This document shows, piece after piece, positions 50,622 to 62,455 of a stretch of DNA of 64,000 bases. A program made the position numbers and the translations under genes. Source of the stretch: Hypholoma sublateritium FD-334 SS-4 (lineage: Eukaryota > Basidiomycota > Agaricomycetes > Agaricales > Strophariaceae); the NCBI GenBank assembly GCA_000827495.1, contig KN817585.1:155259-219258 (forward strand), in the 5' to 3' direction. The notes below the pieces were generated by a model. The model searched no databases and was not told the origin of the DNA. It was given only the letters and a program-made list of their open reading frames with translations. Each line of letters begins with the position of its first letter. Positions within the stretch are counted from its first letter, which is position 1.

Positions 50622-51171
50622 TTAGCTAAGGCACCTTTGCACTAATGCCTTGTGTCACGGTGCGGGAGATCTGGAGTATCGATCGGACGTTGTTGATGAA
50701 GCAGGTAGTTTAAAGGGCCGAGCGGTCTGATTTCGAGTACGAAAGGGAAACAATTTTCTGTTGGCTACAATTTTCAATATTAGCGAAGAGAAGATGTAGA
50801 ATTGATGTAGAAGAGCGATTCCATCGTTACTCATGCTACTACTTCTGTAATTTTGAAACAAACCCCGCGCTCAAATGACCTCCACCGCCCAAGCCGCACT
50901 ATAGCTACGCAAGGGTTCCGCATGATCCGTTTCATGGCATCTCAAGCCTCAACTGCAAGCACCGTGAATTGCTACGAAATCGATGGAGCCAAGATGGAGC
51001 AGTACTTACGCCGCCACGACCTGAAGATGGCGGGTCAACGGTCCGAGGGATTTGATCACATCTTATCTTATCTTCAATTCAAATTTACCCTACATATGAC
51101 TCCTCCCACCGCGACCAACAAACACCCCTCATCCACCTTGCTCAAACCTTGCTCTCGCCTACACGTTCACT
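50622..51171. other. Intergenic region
   Basis: 3' flank of the GH51 gene and promoter of the histidine-pathway gene. A TGACTC-type Gcn4-like word is present near 51100 (ATGACTCCTC), which would fit general amino-acid control but is short enough to be chance. Confidence 0.4.
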
Positions 51172-52555
51172 ATGGCCGCATTATACCCAGCCCACTTCAA
51201 AATCTCGACAGTCATTCGCCCTAATATTCTTGCACTGCAGCCCTACCGATGCGCCCGCGATGACTACAATCAGGGCACCCTCCTCGACGCCAATGAGAAT
51301 GCATTCGGGTCCTCCATCGTCGCGAGCGCGAGCACAGACGTACTTCCAGACGAGCTGAAGGAGACACTCTCCATGAACCTGCACCGCTACCCCGACCCCT
51401 CGCACCCGGCGATCAAGGAGCGCATCGCGTCGCTGCGCGGGCTGAGCGGCGCGGATCAGGTCTTCCTCGGCGTTGGCTCGGACGAGATCATCGACCTGCT
51501 CATCCGCGTCGCGGTCGTACCCGGCGGCACGGAGAAGATCCTCACGACGCCGCCGACGTACGGGATGTACGCCGTCTGTGCGCAGGTGAACGATGTCGGG
51601 GTCGTGAAGGTGCCGCTTGAGCTCAGCGGTGCGCGCGGCGAGGGCGGGGCGCATGGGCGCTTCAGCGCGAACGTCGAGCAGGTGTGCTGGAGGATAATTC
51701 TACGTGCGGTTGGAGGCTGACGGAGGCACTGCGCAGATCAAGCAAGCCGTCGTCGCGGACCCCGCGATCAAGCTCATCTTCCTGTGCTCGCCGGGAAACC
51801 CGACGGGCACGCTCATACCACTCGCGTCGATCCGCGCACTACTTGAGTTCCACGAATTCAAGGGAATTGTCGTCGTCGATGAGGCATACATAGACTTTGC
51901 GGAAGACGTGCAAGGCAGCAGCGCCGCGTCGCTGGTGGAACAGTACGCAAACCTCGTCGTGATGCAGACACTCAGCAAGAGCTTCGGTCTCGCTGCAATC
52001 CGGTGAGTCCCTCTCTATTTCTGCGCATATTTTTCTGCCATGCGGTGTGCACACTCCCGCATGAGCTGACTTTCCTTCCCCAGCCTCGGAATCGCCCTTG
52101 CGCAGCCACCCCTCATCCAGATCCTCTCCAACACCAAGGCGCCGTACAATATCTCCACACCTACTGCTCACCTCGCGCTGTCTGCCCTCTCCCCAGAATC
52201 TATCGCGCGCATGCAGTCTGTTGTTAGCGGACTCGTTGCAGGGCGCACGGCGCTCATCGCAGGCCTGAGCGAGCTAGCGCCGTTCGGCGTTGGGCCCGTG
52301 ATCGGCGCGAACGACGCGAACTTCGTCGTCGTGCCAATTCTCGCACGTCCTACTGGTGCCGAGGGTGCACAGGGCGCACCGGATAGCGTGCGGGCGCATG
52401 CAGTGTACAAGACGCTTGCGGAGGAACGCGCCGTCGTCGTGCGCTTCCGCGGACACGAGCCAGGTTGTGCGGGGTGCCTGCGCATCACGGTCGGAACGGA
52501 GGCGGAGAACACGGAGGTACTTGAGAAGTTGAAGGATGTTCTGGGGGAGATGTAA
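51172..52555 (+). CDS. HIS5: Histidinol-phosphate aminotransferase
   Basis: PLP enzyme of histidine synthesis, converting imidazole acetol phosphate and glutamate to histidinol phosphate. Exons 51172-51681, 51716-52002, 52084-52555; 422 residues, near the fungal norm. Fold type I aminotransferase motifs: LDANENAFG at the start, LHRYPDPSH, VGSDEIIDLLIR, CSPGNPTGT with the conserved Asn, VVVDEAYIDFA with the Asp that holds the pyridine nitrogen, and TLSKSFGLAAIRLG with the Schiff-base Lys (about 258), then RFRGHEPGCAGCLRITVG at the end. The first intron is only 34 nt (GTGTGC...TTGGAG) and lacks a clear branch site; reading through it gives a stop within 14 codons, and no other pair of splice sites keeps the frame. 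Confidence 0.95.
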
Positions 52556-53448
52556 GTACGAGACTAGGCAGGGCGGCGGATATATATTGTGCTGGATGTA
52601 TTTATGTGATCTCAAGACACGACTGCTGTGACTTTCCAAAGAATGTAGACTCATCGTATGAACGCGTTGCTCTGACAGTGAACTTTTCTAAGCGATAAAT
52701 ACATTGTAGAAAAAAGTCGAACGACGTGGAAGGGTGGAATACGCGTGTAACGAGAAAACTCATTACGTTCCGAACCGAAATAAAATTCGGACGCTGGGCT
52801 ACAGATACGTCCACGGTAAACAAGGCGTTTTCTCATGTAATTAAAGATGTAATGCTCTTGTTCACCTCCGATCTCCTTCAAATGCTCTGTTGAATTCTTC
52901 CTTTTTCGTTTCACTTGACAAGTTTCTTGGCTTAGACGCTAGACATATGCTGTAACGAGTCTTTACTATCTCAACTCTGGGGTTTTAAATAAAATTCCGC
53001 TGTTTGCTTTTCTAATGTCATCAGGAAGTTATGTAAAAAAGAGCCTTTCAGACTTTCAGTTCCTGGTTCGACCACGTTTGATGAATTCATTTGATTTACG
53101 CGTGGCTGAAGCCTAAAATAGGCAAAGTAAGTTCTAATCCAGGCGTTGCATGATGATGATGCGTTATATGCAATGACATCATATGCTTTTTTTCGCAGCA
53201 ATCGTGGGCTCACATCTCCATGAAAATGGCTGGTGAGTCGCGGGGGTGGCCTGTGGCAAAGGTTCTTTCTACTGAGTCCTGACGGAAGTTGAGACGTCCC
53301 GGGGCCGGCCCAGGGACCAGGGACCGATCATTTGAATTTCCGATAAGGAAAGCTACACGTGACTCCGTGTCGGGCGGGCGGGCGGGCGGGCGGGGGCCGG
53401 GGAGGAGCCAACGATTTTTACGGCCGCACTCCTTGGCGTCTGACCACC
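52556..53448. other. Intergenic region
   Basis: No gene. Near 53370-53400 there is a pure GGGC microsatellite (about six units) on a short GC-rich patch 50-80 bp before the MATE start, within its presumed promoter. Confidence 0.5.
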
Positions 53449-55938
53449 ATGTCCTCCACCTACGTCCATTACTTGGGGCCCTCGTCGCTTCCGTCCGACT
53501 ATGCAATTGTCTCCAGAGCTAATGCACACCAACTCGAAGAGGAAGACGAGTCCGACGGCAGGTCTACCCCTACCGTTGGGGGTTCTCGTCGCGCCAGTGT
53601 GTCTGAACAAATCCCCCATCGTCGCCAAAAGCCCACCATTGGAAAGTATCCGTTCGAAGAGCCCACACTTAGCCCAACCATAACCCCCAGCACCAGCAAC
53701 GGCCTGCCCTCTGAAAACACACCGCTGCTCAGCAACCCACCTATTCCGCGCATCGAAGAGTCGCTGGATCGCGACCCTTCTTCGGACAGCGAGTCGAAGG
53801 GCTCCATGTTCTGGGAAGAACTCGTAATCCTATCCAAATACGCGTTACCCGTCTTCGGGTGCGTCTTTGCTCTTATCGCGCCGACTGCCGCTGATATATT
53901 CTCCGCAGAACCCACGTCTTGGAGTACTCTCTCGTAATTGTATCCGTGATCACAATTGGGCACATCTCCACCACTGCGCTTGCGGCCATCTCCCTGGGCT
54001 CCATGACTGCCAGTGTGAGTGGCTTCAGCATTATCCAGGGCTTTGCAAGTGCCCTAGACACCATGCTCCCCTCAGCTTGGACTTCGCCCCAACCGCAACT
54101 GGTCGGCCTTTGGGCGCAGCGCATGAGTGAGTCATTGTCAAATTTTGGCGGCGAATCTTCTTAACGCCAATTTTATATAGCTGTGGTGATGGCTGCTACA
54201 TTAATTGTGAGCTTCTTTCCATTTCTCTCGGATCGGGCCCTCATATGCCGTTAGCCAACGCTCATGATCTGGTTCAACGCCGAATCGATACTCATTCTCC
54301 TCAAACAAGACCCAGAGGTCGCACACCTCGCATCTATCTACCTTCGATGGGTTTCATTAGGCCTGCCAGGTGCGGACGGCAATTCTCAAGATAGTTAACT
54401 TCCTCATGCCATTTTTAACCACCTCAAAAACAAATTTAGCCTATGCCTTCAATTGCATCAGCAGGTTTGTCGCGTTGGCTCTGAACGAGTATATCCATTC
54501 ATTTATCACTTAAACTTTAGACGCTACTTCCAATCACAAGGTTCGTCTTCTTCGCCGACTCTGCGTTGTTGGCGACCTTAATCCGCAATCACCAGGCCTC
54601 TTCGCCGTGCCCACGCGCATCGTGGTCATCGTCGCGCCCATCAACGCGTTCATCAACTATCTCCTCGGTGAGCACATTCGGCCGCGAATAGCACACGCTC
54701 CGCCGCTCATGCCCCGCAGTTTGGGGCCCGGCCCCTATTCGCCTCGGATTCATCGGCGCGCCCATCGCCACCGCGTTCTCGTTCAACCTTATCTCGCTGC
54801 TCTCCGTGCTGTACGGCGTCTTCTACACGCCGCGCACGGCATGGTACCCGCCCTCGCGGCGCATGTTCACGAGCCTCGGTGTCCTCGTCAACCTTGGTCT
54901 GAGCGGCGTCGGCCAGACCGCGTCGGAGTGGTGGGCTTGGGAGCTCGTCGCGCTTGCGGCATCGCTGTGCGTGTGCTTTCTACTGGCGCTTTGTATCGCA
55001 GTGCTGATAGGTATACGCTTTTTTGGACGGCAGGCTCGGCCCAACAGCGCTTGCGACGCAGTCGGTGCTGCTGGTGTCCTCTTCCACCACGTACCAGGCG
55101 CCTTTTGCTCTTAGTGTGGCGGCTGCGGTTCGGTACGACCTTTTCGAAGAATTCTGAAGGAGGCTTCGCTGACTTGGTTGCCGTAGAATTGGAAACCTCC
55201 TCGGGGAGCGCAAGGCGAAGCGCGCAGGCGTCTCCGCGAACACGGCGCTTATGATGGCGTTCGTGATTGCTTGCATCCCAAGGTGCGTGCGGCGTCCTGC
55301 AGACAAGTTGGTGCGCTGACACTGATCCAGCACTATATTTCTCGTCTTCCGCCACAAGTGGGCGTACATCTTCAACAACGATCCTGGTAAGTGTCCGGCG
55401 CAATGCACAGGCAGAATTACTTATTGGATGACGTTCTTATGTTTAGAGGTCGTTACGCTCGTGGCGTCCATTATGCCCCTCCTCTCGCTCTTCCAGGTAT
55501 TCGACAGCATGTCTGGCGTGACGGGCGGTATCCTGCGTGCGCGGGGCAAGCAGTTCGTTGGCGCGATTCTGAATCTCAGGCAAGTCTGCACTTCTCCGCA
55601 TACGTGCTAGCACTGACGCCCAATCCCTTTACAGTGCGTACTACATCTTCGGTGAGCACGAACTCCATTTTCACCTGCAACTCGTTTGTAAATGCTGACG
55701 CGCGCCGCCAGGCATCCCGCTGGGCATGTACCTCGCGTTCCGGCAGGGGCTGGGGCTGCACGGGCTGTGGCTCGGGCTCACATTCTCGCTCGTGTACTCT
55801 GCGCTCATCGGCACGTGGATCTGCGTGCGCACGGACTGGGATCGCGAGGTCGCGAAGGTCGCCCTGCGGGTGAAGAACGAGGACAAGGCGCGCGCGACGG
55901 AGGAGCGCGAGCGGCTGCTCCGAGAGGGGCATGCGTAG
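53449..55938 (+). CDS. MATE-family multidrug/toxin efflux transporter
   Basis: Cation-coupled exporter. Fourteen exons: 53449-53858, 53909-54126, 54181-54206, 54255-54369, 54440-54464, 54521-54540, 54596-54667, 54720-54966, 55034-55132, 55187-55282, 55331-55386, 55447-55579, 55635-55651, 55712-55938; 586 residues. A hydrophilic N-terminus of about 125 residues (Ser/Pro/Glu-rich, with the fungal MATE signature ENTPLL) precedes twelve membrane segments. MatE landmarks: GFASALDTMLPSAWTSPQ, LGLPAYAFNCISRRYFQSQG, PINAFINYLLVWGP, GASEWW-like QTASEWWAWE, and RIGNLLGERKAKRA. The 12th intron begins AG|GCAAGT, a classical GC-AG intron (55580-55634). Four exons are 17-26 nt. The neighbours do not suggest a substrate. 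Confidence 0.95.
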
Positions 55939-56399
55939 ACCCACACGCGGGAGCTATGCGGGCATATTATTTAATATTGACGACTGCGATGATACTAATG
56001 CGGTGCTTTGTTGGCTAGTGTACCACTGGGTGTTAGGTGCGCATTTGGCGCGCTATGGGGTGGTTTGGCTTCCGTTTGGGGGTTATGTTTTGATACCCTA
56101 CTTAATGTAGATCGAAGTTGTGGAATACATGTGGTACCTAGAGCTTGGCAGTAGGAAAGCGGTTGGTAAAACATCTAGGCGGCGGGTCAGGTATGTGATG
56201 GATGGATGCCGTTGGGAGTGCGGGGAATGTACATGTCTTCCGACTGGAAGTTTTGCGTTAAGCGATGCTAGGGGAAGCGGAGGAGCGTCGAAATTGATAG
56301 CTTGCATATTAAGTGTATTAAGTAGATATCTGTGCAAGTTAGCGGAGAGCAGGGTGGACAGCGAAGCAGATACTCACCAGAGCAATCTATCGTTGTCCA
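55939..56399. other. Convergent intergenic region
   Basis: Two genes end facing each other here (MATE rightward, mitochondrial uS8 leftward). No gene seen; both 3' ends and polyadenylation sites should lie in it. Confidence 0.5.
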
Positions 56400-56861
56400 T
56401 CACTGTGCTCGGCAGATGACCTCGCCACCGAGCTTGAGCTGCAGCGCCTCGCGCGCCTCTAGCCACATGTGCTCCTTGTCCTCCGTCTTCACCATCGCGA
56501 CCTCGCCCATGCCCAGCGGCGGCACCTGTCCGCTACGGCGCCCCGAGCACAGCAGGCGCAGCTCGCTCGCTTGCATGTACACGCGGCGGCTGGGCAAGCT
56601 CACGAGCCCCATCTGCCGCAGCACGGGCTGGTCGTCGCGGTACTTGAGCGCGGCCCAGATGCGGCGCTCGCTCTCCTTCGCGCCGGCGAACGCGGCGGGG
56701 TCGGGCCCTGCGATCGTGCCGCGGGTAAGCGCGGAGATGAAGCCCGCGCGCAGGAGGATGCTGAGGATGCCGAGGTTCTGTGTGCTGTGCGGGACGGCGA
56801 GGCGCGCGTGCCGCGCGCGGAAGGCATTCTGGACCATGGAGCAGAGGTTGTGCGGAAGCAT
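56400..56861 (-). CDS. MRPS8: Mitochondrial small-subunit ribosomal protein uS8m
   Basis: Component of the mitochondrial 30S-like subunit. Intronless, 153 residues from the ATG at 56861. Family features: MLPHNLCSMVQNAFRARHA start, then QNLGILSILLRAGFISALTRG, RRIWAALKYRDDQPVLRQM, SLPSRRVYMQASELRLLCSG and a C-terminus PLGMGEVAMVKT ... EALQLKLGGEVICRA, which is typical of fungal mitochondrial S8. The frame is open a further 31 codons upstream (to about 56954), but that extension is Pro/Thr-rich and the family starts at MLPH. It points away from the MFS gene. Confidence 0.95.
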   Translation of the reverse strand: MLPHNLCSMVQNAFRARHARLAVPHSTQNLGILSILLRAGFISALTRGTIAGPDPAAFAGAKESERRIWAALKYRDDQPVLRQMGLVSLPSRRVYMQASELRLLCSGRRSGQVPPLGMGEVAMVKTEDKEHMWLEAREALQLKLGGEVICRAQ

Positions 56862-58134
56862 CGCGGCTAGCGGGTGGTCAGTGTGGTAGGCGGGTCGGGT
56901 AGGCGGGGCCCTTACCGGTGTGTGGGGGAGAGTGGCTTGTGGAGGAGGGGACAACTTTTCGCAGGCGGGCGGTGTGTGTTGTGTGCTATTTGGCTGCGGG
57001 CTTTGCTTTGGGCCGCAACGTCGAAGGGCGGCCCTTGCCTCAGGTCAAGACACTTTTAATTTGCTCTTAATGTCCTGTATGCGATTGACGGACTTCGCGT
57101 GTAACCCGCTGGACTGCGCACATTCGCAAACAGCCTCATCTTCCTGCCTAAACTGTAATCCCAGCTTTCCACAGCGGATCCGGAGAATTGCACTCGCCCA
57201 CGTCAAAAGCAATGGGAAACTTAACTAGGGACACGGTACACGCTCGCACCCATTCATCGGCTTTGGGGTACGTCGGGTCCCATGGAGGTCCCATGCAACA
57301 CGTCGGTGTGCGAGATTTGGGCATCGTGCGGAAAGTTATCTCTGCGTGGGAGACACGCCGGCTTTTCCACCCCTCGCAATTTTCTGTGCCACCACGACAG
57401 GCCACGACTTGCAACTCTTCGCTGCGCAGCGAACAACAGCCTTGATGAACTTGCTTATTTTAACACCTTTGCTGGCTTGCGACCGGGCCTATTTTCAACG
57501 CTGAGGTTCCGCTCGGCCTCCTCTCTGTTCTATCCATCTGATAATCACTGTTGCTGTGTATATTCGTGTCCACTTTATACAACGGGACAAGCTTCTATCA
57601 GGTCCCTTGCTCGATCATCCTCTGATGCGTCAGGCAGCGTTAATTTGTCCCACTGCAGACTTGCCATGGAGGTATATGTGATAACCAGTCCCACGCGCTA
57701 AATGTGTTTTCCAAGTATTCCTATCAGCGTCGACGACTTTTCAATTGGACGTGCATTCACCTCACGAGCGGTGCGTAAACAGATTATCCCAGGATATTCG
57801 GGACACGGAATGATGCAGGCAGCAGCATTCAACAGACGCGATATTTCCGTCAACTTTGACAGGGAAAGTCAAAAGGTGATTTGGGCTTCATATTCTCACC
57901 ACTTACGAGAAAGAACCATGGCAAAACCACCGTGAGGGACTCACCACAACACATTATCCATTTTGGACGATTCTTCCTTGGCCGATCGGCTGCGTGGGGA
58001 AGTGGTATAATTATGTCTGCGGGAAAGCTTATCCCAAAGGAACTGAAAGTATCTGTCAGCTCGCGCACTTATATATTGGTGGTCGTCCCGTTTCCAACTT
58101 GCTCTTGCCCGTGCCCATCACCCCTTCACTCACG
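56862..58134. other. Divergent intergenic region
   Basis: Holds the promoters of uS8m and of the MFS transporter. Open frames at 57148-57701 on both strands have no motif. Confidence 0.5.
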
Positions 58135-60681
58135 ATGTCTCACGAAGATAAAGTCCTCAACGAAAAGACGGACGCCGAGTCCTCTAGCCACGACTCTCGC
58201 TCTGAAATCGACCTCTTGTCATATCATGAAGTTAACGCTGGACGCCTGATTATTGACCCTGCGTAGGCGCGCTCTTTGGTTCTAGTTTGCACAAATTAAC
58301 AGTTGGACGTTTAGCGAGGCCAAGATCGAACTGGGCGACGCGATTGCGGCGAAGCTGAAGCTGACGGCTGACGGAACGAAAGTGCTCTGGCCGCAGCCGA
58401 CCGACTCGCCGCTCGATCCCCAGAATTGGTCCGACCTACGAAAGAACTCGCTGCTGATCATCATGACAATGGCGGCCATCGTGCCCGATTTCGACTCCGG
58501 CATCGGTACGCGCAAACTAATCTGTTTGGTGAGGCGGGTCTGACGGCTCGCAGGTATCGCGTCCATCTTCGCGCTGGCACAGCAGTACAACACGACGACG
58601 GGTGTGATCAACAATTTAACTTCGAAGTGAGTTCCCGCACTGCCTCCGTGCGTATGTACCCACTGACAGATTGCGGTAGTTGGAGTATTTTTCTTCTAGG
58701 TATGTATGGAGCCCAGCTTGCGCGTGTGCACGCGGTCTGATGAGATATTTATTCTTAGGCTGGGGTGGCCTTTTTGCTGTCATGCTAATCAGACGTATTG
58801 GGCGGCTCCCCGTGCTATTCTGGTCACAGGTGCGTCGTTTAGCGGGAACAGGGCTCGTTTATTCACTGACTTCGTCGTAGCTCCTCGCTCTGGGATTCCT
58901 TGTAGGATGCACATTCGCGCCTAATCTCAAGACGTTCACAGGTACGCTCACATGGCTGCATGTCCATGATGGATCTGACCCCGCGCCTAGCCATGCGCTG
59001 TCTGACCGCCTTCTTTGGGTAAACATCATGATATCTATCACAAGATCATGTCAACTCATCTGCATATAACAGAACGACGCCCCAAATTACAGTAAGGCCG
59101 CCCTACACTTTAGGAGTTTTTGTGGAGGATTGACATGCTACTTCCTAGGGCCTTTATGTTGTAACCGACTTGTTCCCTTTCCACCTTCAGGCCCGGAAGG
59201 TATGCGTGCAAACTCGATCTCGTTCTGCGGTCCGGCATCTCAACCTGACCTGCCTGTAGCTCAACATATGGACGATGGGTTTCCTCATCTCGCCCTTCCT
59301 ATCCCCATTCGCGTTTGGCTTCCTTGTAGCCCGGACGACCTGGCGATGGGCCTACGGCATTGGGTCGATGTACTCGGCCATCGTCCTGCTCTTGATCGTG
59401 TTATTCATGGAAGAGACGTACGTACGTTCTGCGCGACAGGGCGGCCGCGCGCGCTGATTTACTTATGTGCGCAGTATGTACGACCGCACCGTGAAGCCCA
59501 TCCCCGTGCCGAGCTCGACGGGTCTGCGCTACCGTATCGAAACGCTCGTGGGGATTACGGGCGTCCGCATGCAGAAATACCGCATCTCGTGGACCGAGTC
59601 CATCCTGAGCCCACTGACGCTGGTGTGGCGTCCACATCTGCTGATGGTGCTCATCTTCGAGGTGCGCGGTGATGTATGGGTGGACGTGACGATACTCATT
59701 GTTCGTTGCTCGATGTGAACAGGCGCTGCTCTTTGGGTTCAGTATCGGAATTAATGTGAGTTTCTACGTGGGCTATTGATCGAAGTAACTTAAGTCTGAC
59801 TTCTTGGAAAGGTCACAAATGCTGTGTTTTTGGGATCTCCCCCGCCACTTGGGTTTGGATTCAGCCAGTTCGCCATCGCAGGTGGATATGGAACGCCTAT
59901 CGTGGGTGGCGCAGGTTTTCAATAGGGGACGCATCGTTAAATGATGATTTAGGTTTCCGTCATCCTTGGAGAGCTAGTCGGCCGATACACGAACGACTAC
60001 ATCATGCGCGTCAGCGTCCGCCGGAACAACGGTGTCTTCGAAGCCGAGAGCCGTCTCTGGTAAGCCGCTCACCTTTGCCTTTTCAAGTTACTCCATCTAA
60101 CCAGAGCCGCCCGCATCGCAGGGCATGCTACATCGCCGTCCCGCTGTACATCTGCGGCTTCGTCACCCTGGGCGCGTCGATTGAGAAGCACCTCAGCGTC
60201 GGCGCGCTCGTGATGGGCTGGGGCATCGCCGAGTTCGCAGTGATGATCAACACGGTCGCGGTGTACGCGTACTGCAACGACTCGTTCCCGAAGCATCAGG
60301 GCGAGATCAGCGCGCTGATCAACCTTGCGCGCACGCTTGGAGGTGTGTCACACGCGTTCTGGCGTTGCGTTGGTGTGGTTGCTGATTGCTTGATGTGTAG
60401 GGTTTGCGGTGGCGTACTTCCAGGTGCCGTGGGCACTTAAGCACGGTGCGATCCAGACGTTTGGCGTCGAGGCGGCGTGAGTGTCCTTGTTAGTTGCGTG
60501 TTGCTTTACGTCGGAGCTGATGATTCTTTGCTTAGTATTGTAACGGGCCTATTCTTGCTCTTTATTCCGCTCATTCAGCTGAAAGGAAGAGACTTACGGG
60601 TGGGTATCTGCTTATTTTCCTGCCTTTCCATTTCACTCACGATAAATGGACTGTGCGCAGGCAAAATATTCGCTACATTGA
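58135..60681 (+). CDS. Major facilitator superfamily transporter
   Basis: Fungal 12-TM MFS permease (DHA1-like). Eighteen exons: 58135-58262, 58303-58505, 58554-58626, 58680-58699, 58759-58829, 58881-58941, 58991-59018, 59073-59091, 59149-59199, 59260-59417, 59475-59661, 59720-59752, 59812-59901, 59953-60059, 60122-60342, 60401-60476, 60536-60599, 60661-60681; 536 residues. Landmarks: the family N-tail KIELGDAIAAKLKLTADGTKVLWPQP with DPQNWSDLRK before TM1, QYNTTTGVINNLTSNW, PFHLQARKLNIWTMGFLISPF, VARTTWRWAYGIG, then a central loop with YDRTVKP, and NTVAVYAYCNDSFPKHQGEISALINLARTLGGF near TM10-11. Exons of 19 and 20 nt are well supported by the restored motifs. The tail is short (AKYSLH). The substrate is unknown. 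Confidence 0.94.
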
Positions 60682-62455
60682 GGTGCTTTGGTGCGCGTTT
60701 CTTTGAGTAGGCTTTTGAGTAGGGAAAGACGCGAATGTTGTGAATATTTCATTAGTACATTAGTTATGCGATGCCGCGTATGATATTTTCTGTATCAAAT
60801 ATATTCCTGTGGTGCCTTTGACCTGGAAACGAAGTCTTTCACCCATCGTTTGACAGTCATTGGTGATATAAAGGAGCGAGCGAAACATCTAGCTTACTTT
60901 CTGGAACTGTGCCAACGACTGACGTTGATCTGTCAGGAGGTCGTTGCCCAGCTATACAGTTTCCTGTATAGATCACATTGTATATCGGATGAGCTACAGG
61001 GTACGATACATCCTTTGCTTGGCTGCGTAGGAGTCTGCTAGGTTGAGCTTTCGGTAGAACTTGCCTTGATGGAATTCATTCATATCGCTGAAGTAGGAAT
61101 AGAACGCCAACCTAGTCCATTACATATATCAGCAATGCTTCTGTCTGCAATCGTCAGATATCGGACGGCTGGCATTATATATGGATTGATCAAAGAAAAA
61201 CATGAAAGTTGTACTCTGGATTTGTCTATATCAGAACAAGCGAGTCACTCCAATGTCTGCCAACCTGATCCCTGATGCACGCCTCGACCCATATGCAGGC
61301 GACAAGCTCTAAACAACCCAGTCAGTGACGAGTGCCGTGTAATGCAAGGATATCCTGGTCTGATCAGTGACTGTTCAGGAGATCGGGCATGCGCGAGCGA
61401 TTCCTGCACGTTCAGCCGTAGGTTGGCCTGCTTCTGTTTGAATCAGAGGTCAGTCACTGGACTGTTGGAAGACCCACCGAGTTCGTAGATAGGAGTAGTT
61501 GATGAGCGAGAGGTCAGCGTAGAGTTCGGAAAAGATAGTGAACGTGCAGGATTGATAAAGCCAGTTTGGCGCTAACGGGCGTAGATACTAAAGTACTAAA
61601 GACCCATTATCACAGTTAATTAGAAGCATTCCATCGGTGAGTATGCAATGCTCACACACCACGTCTCATGGCCCTCTCATGCTAACGCACGCGGACTGCT
61701 CCAATCCATTCAGGTTTTCCCCTGTGTTCGATCTGCCGCCATTTCCCGTTCCTACACCAATGTCTAAGTCAAATGGGGCCGTCTCGCCAGATGGTGGCAC
61801 TCACCTATTTCGGATGTTACTTGAGGGCTTGAATGTACATGGCGAGGTCGGTTGGGAAGCACGCCCTCGGCTTTCTTCTGGCATGACGGAGCAGAATTGT
61901 GTCGACTCGGAGAGTCTTCAGAAGTTGGTGCAAGCAGCGGCTTTGAGGGATTGTTTACCTTATTCATTTGGTCGCCGCGCTCGAGCACAGTATCCGCGTC
62001 AGCGTTTGGCGGGTGTTTTTGCGGCGGGTGGACATCAAGTGGGGGTTGGGTGTTGCGAAAGAGAGCTAAGGAGATAAGGGTAACAAGCAGAGAATCTACG
62101 TGACCTCGGACCTCCCGGTCCAAGAAAAACAAGTTCGCCTAAAGGGAGAATAGGAATAAGTATACTATGCCGCGGTGGAAATGATTAGGGAGGATGACGA
62201 TCACGGCGTCCAGGGTCTGAATGAAGCAAGCGGAGTTCGAATAACCATCAATCGATGGATTTCATCGTCTCGCAGCCTTCGAGTTGTCCACAACCTTTTT
62301 CCGCAACTATCAGTCAAATCCCAGTCTCACTACTGCTGCATTTTGGCCAGAACATTGACAACGCCAGAGCATCAGACCAGGATAAACATACCAAGTACCT
62401 TTCACAACATATCCCACACTGGTATATCTCACTTACCACAGAGAGCAGAACAACC
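60682..62455. other. Intergenic region
   Basis: About 1.8 kb with no supported gene. Frames such as 61637-62077 (+) and 61764-62132 (-) overlap and carry no motif. The base composition begins to fall toward its right end. Confidence 0.45.

Noticed and set aside
56862..56954. 31-codon N-terminal extension of uS8m
   Set aside because: Pro/Thr-rich and not seen in the family, which begins with MLPH.
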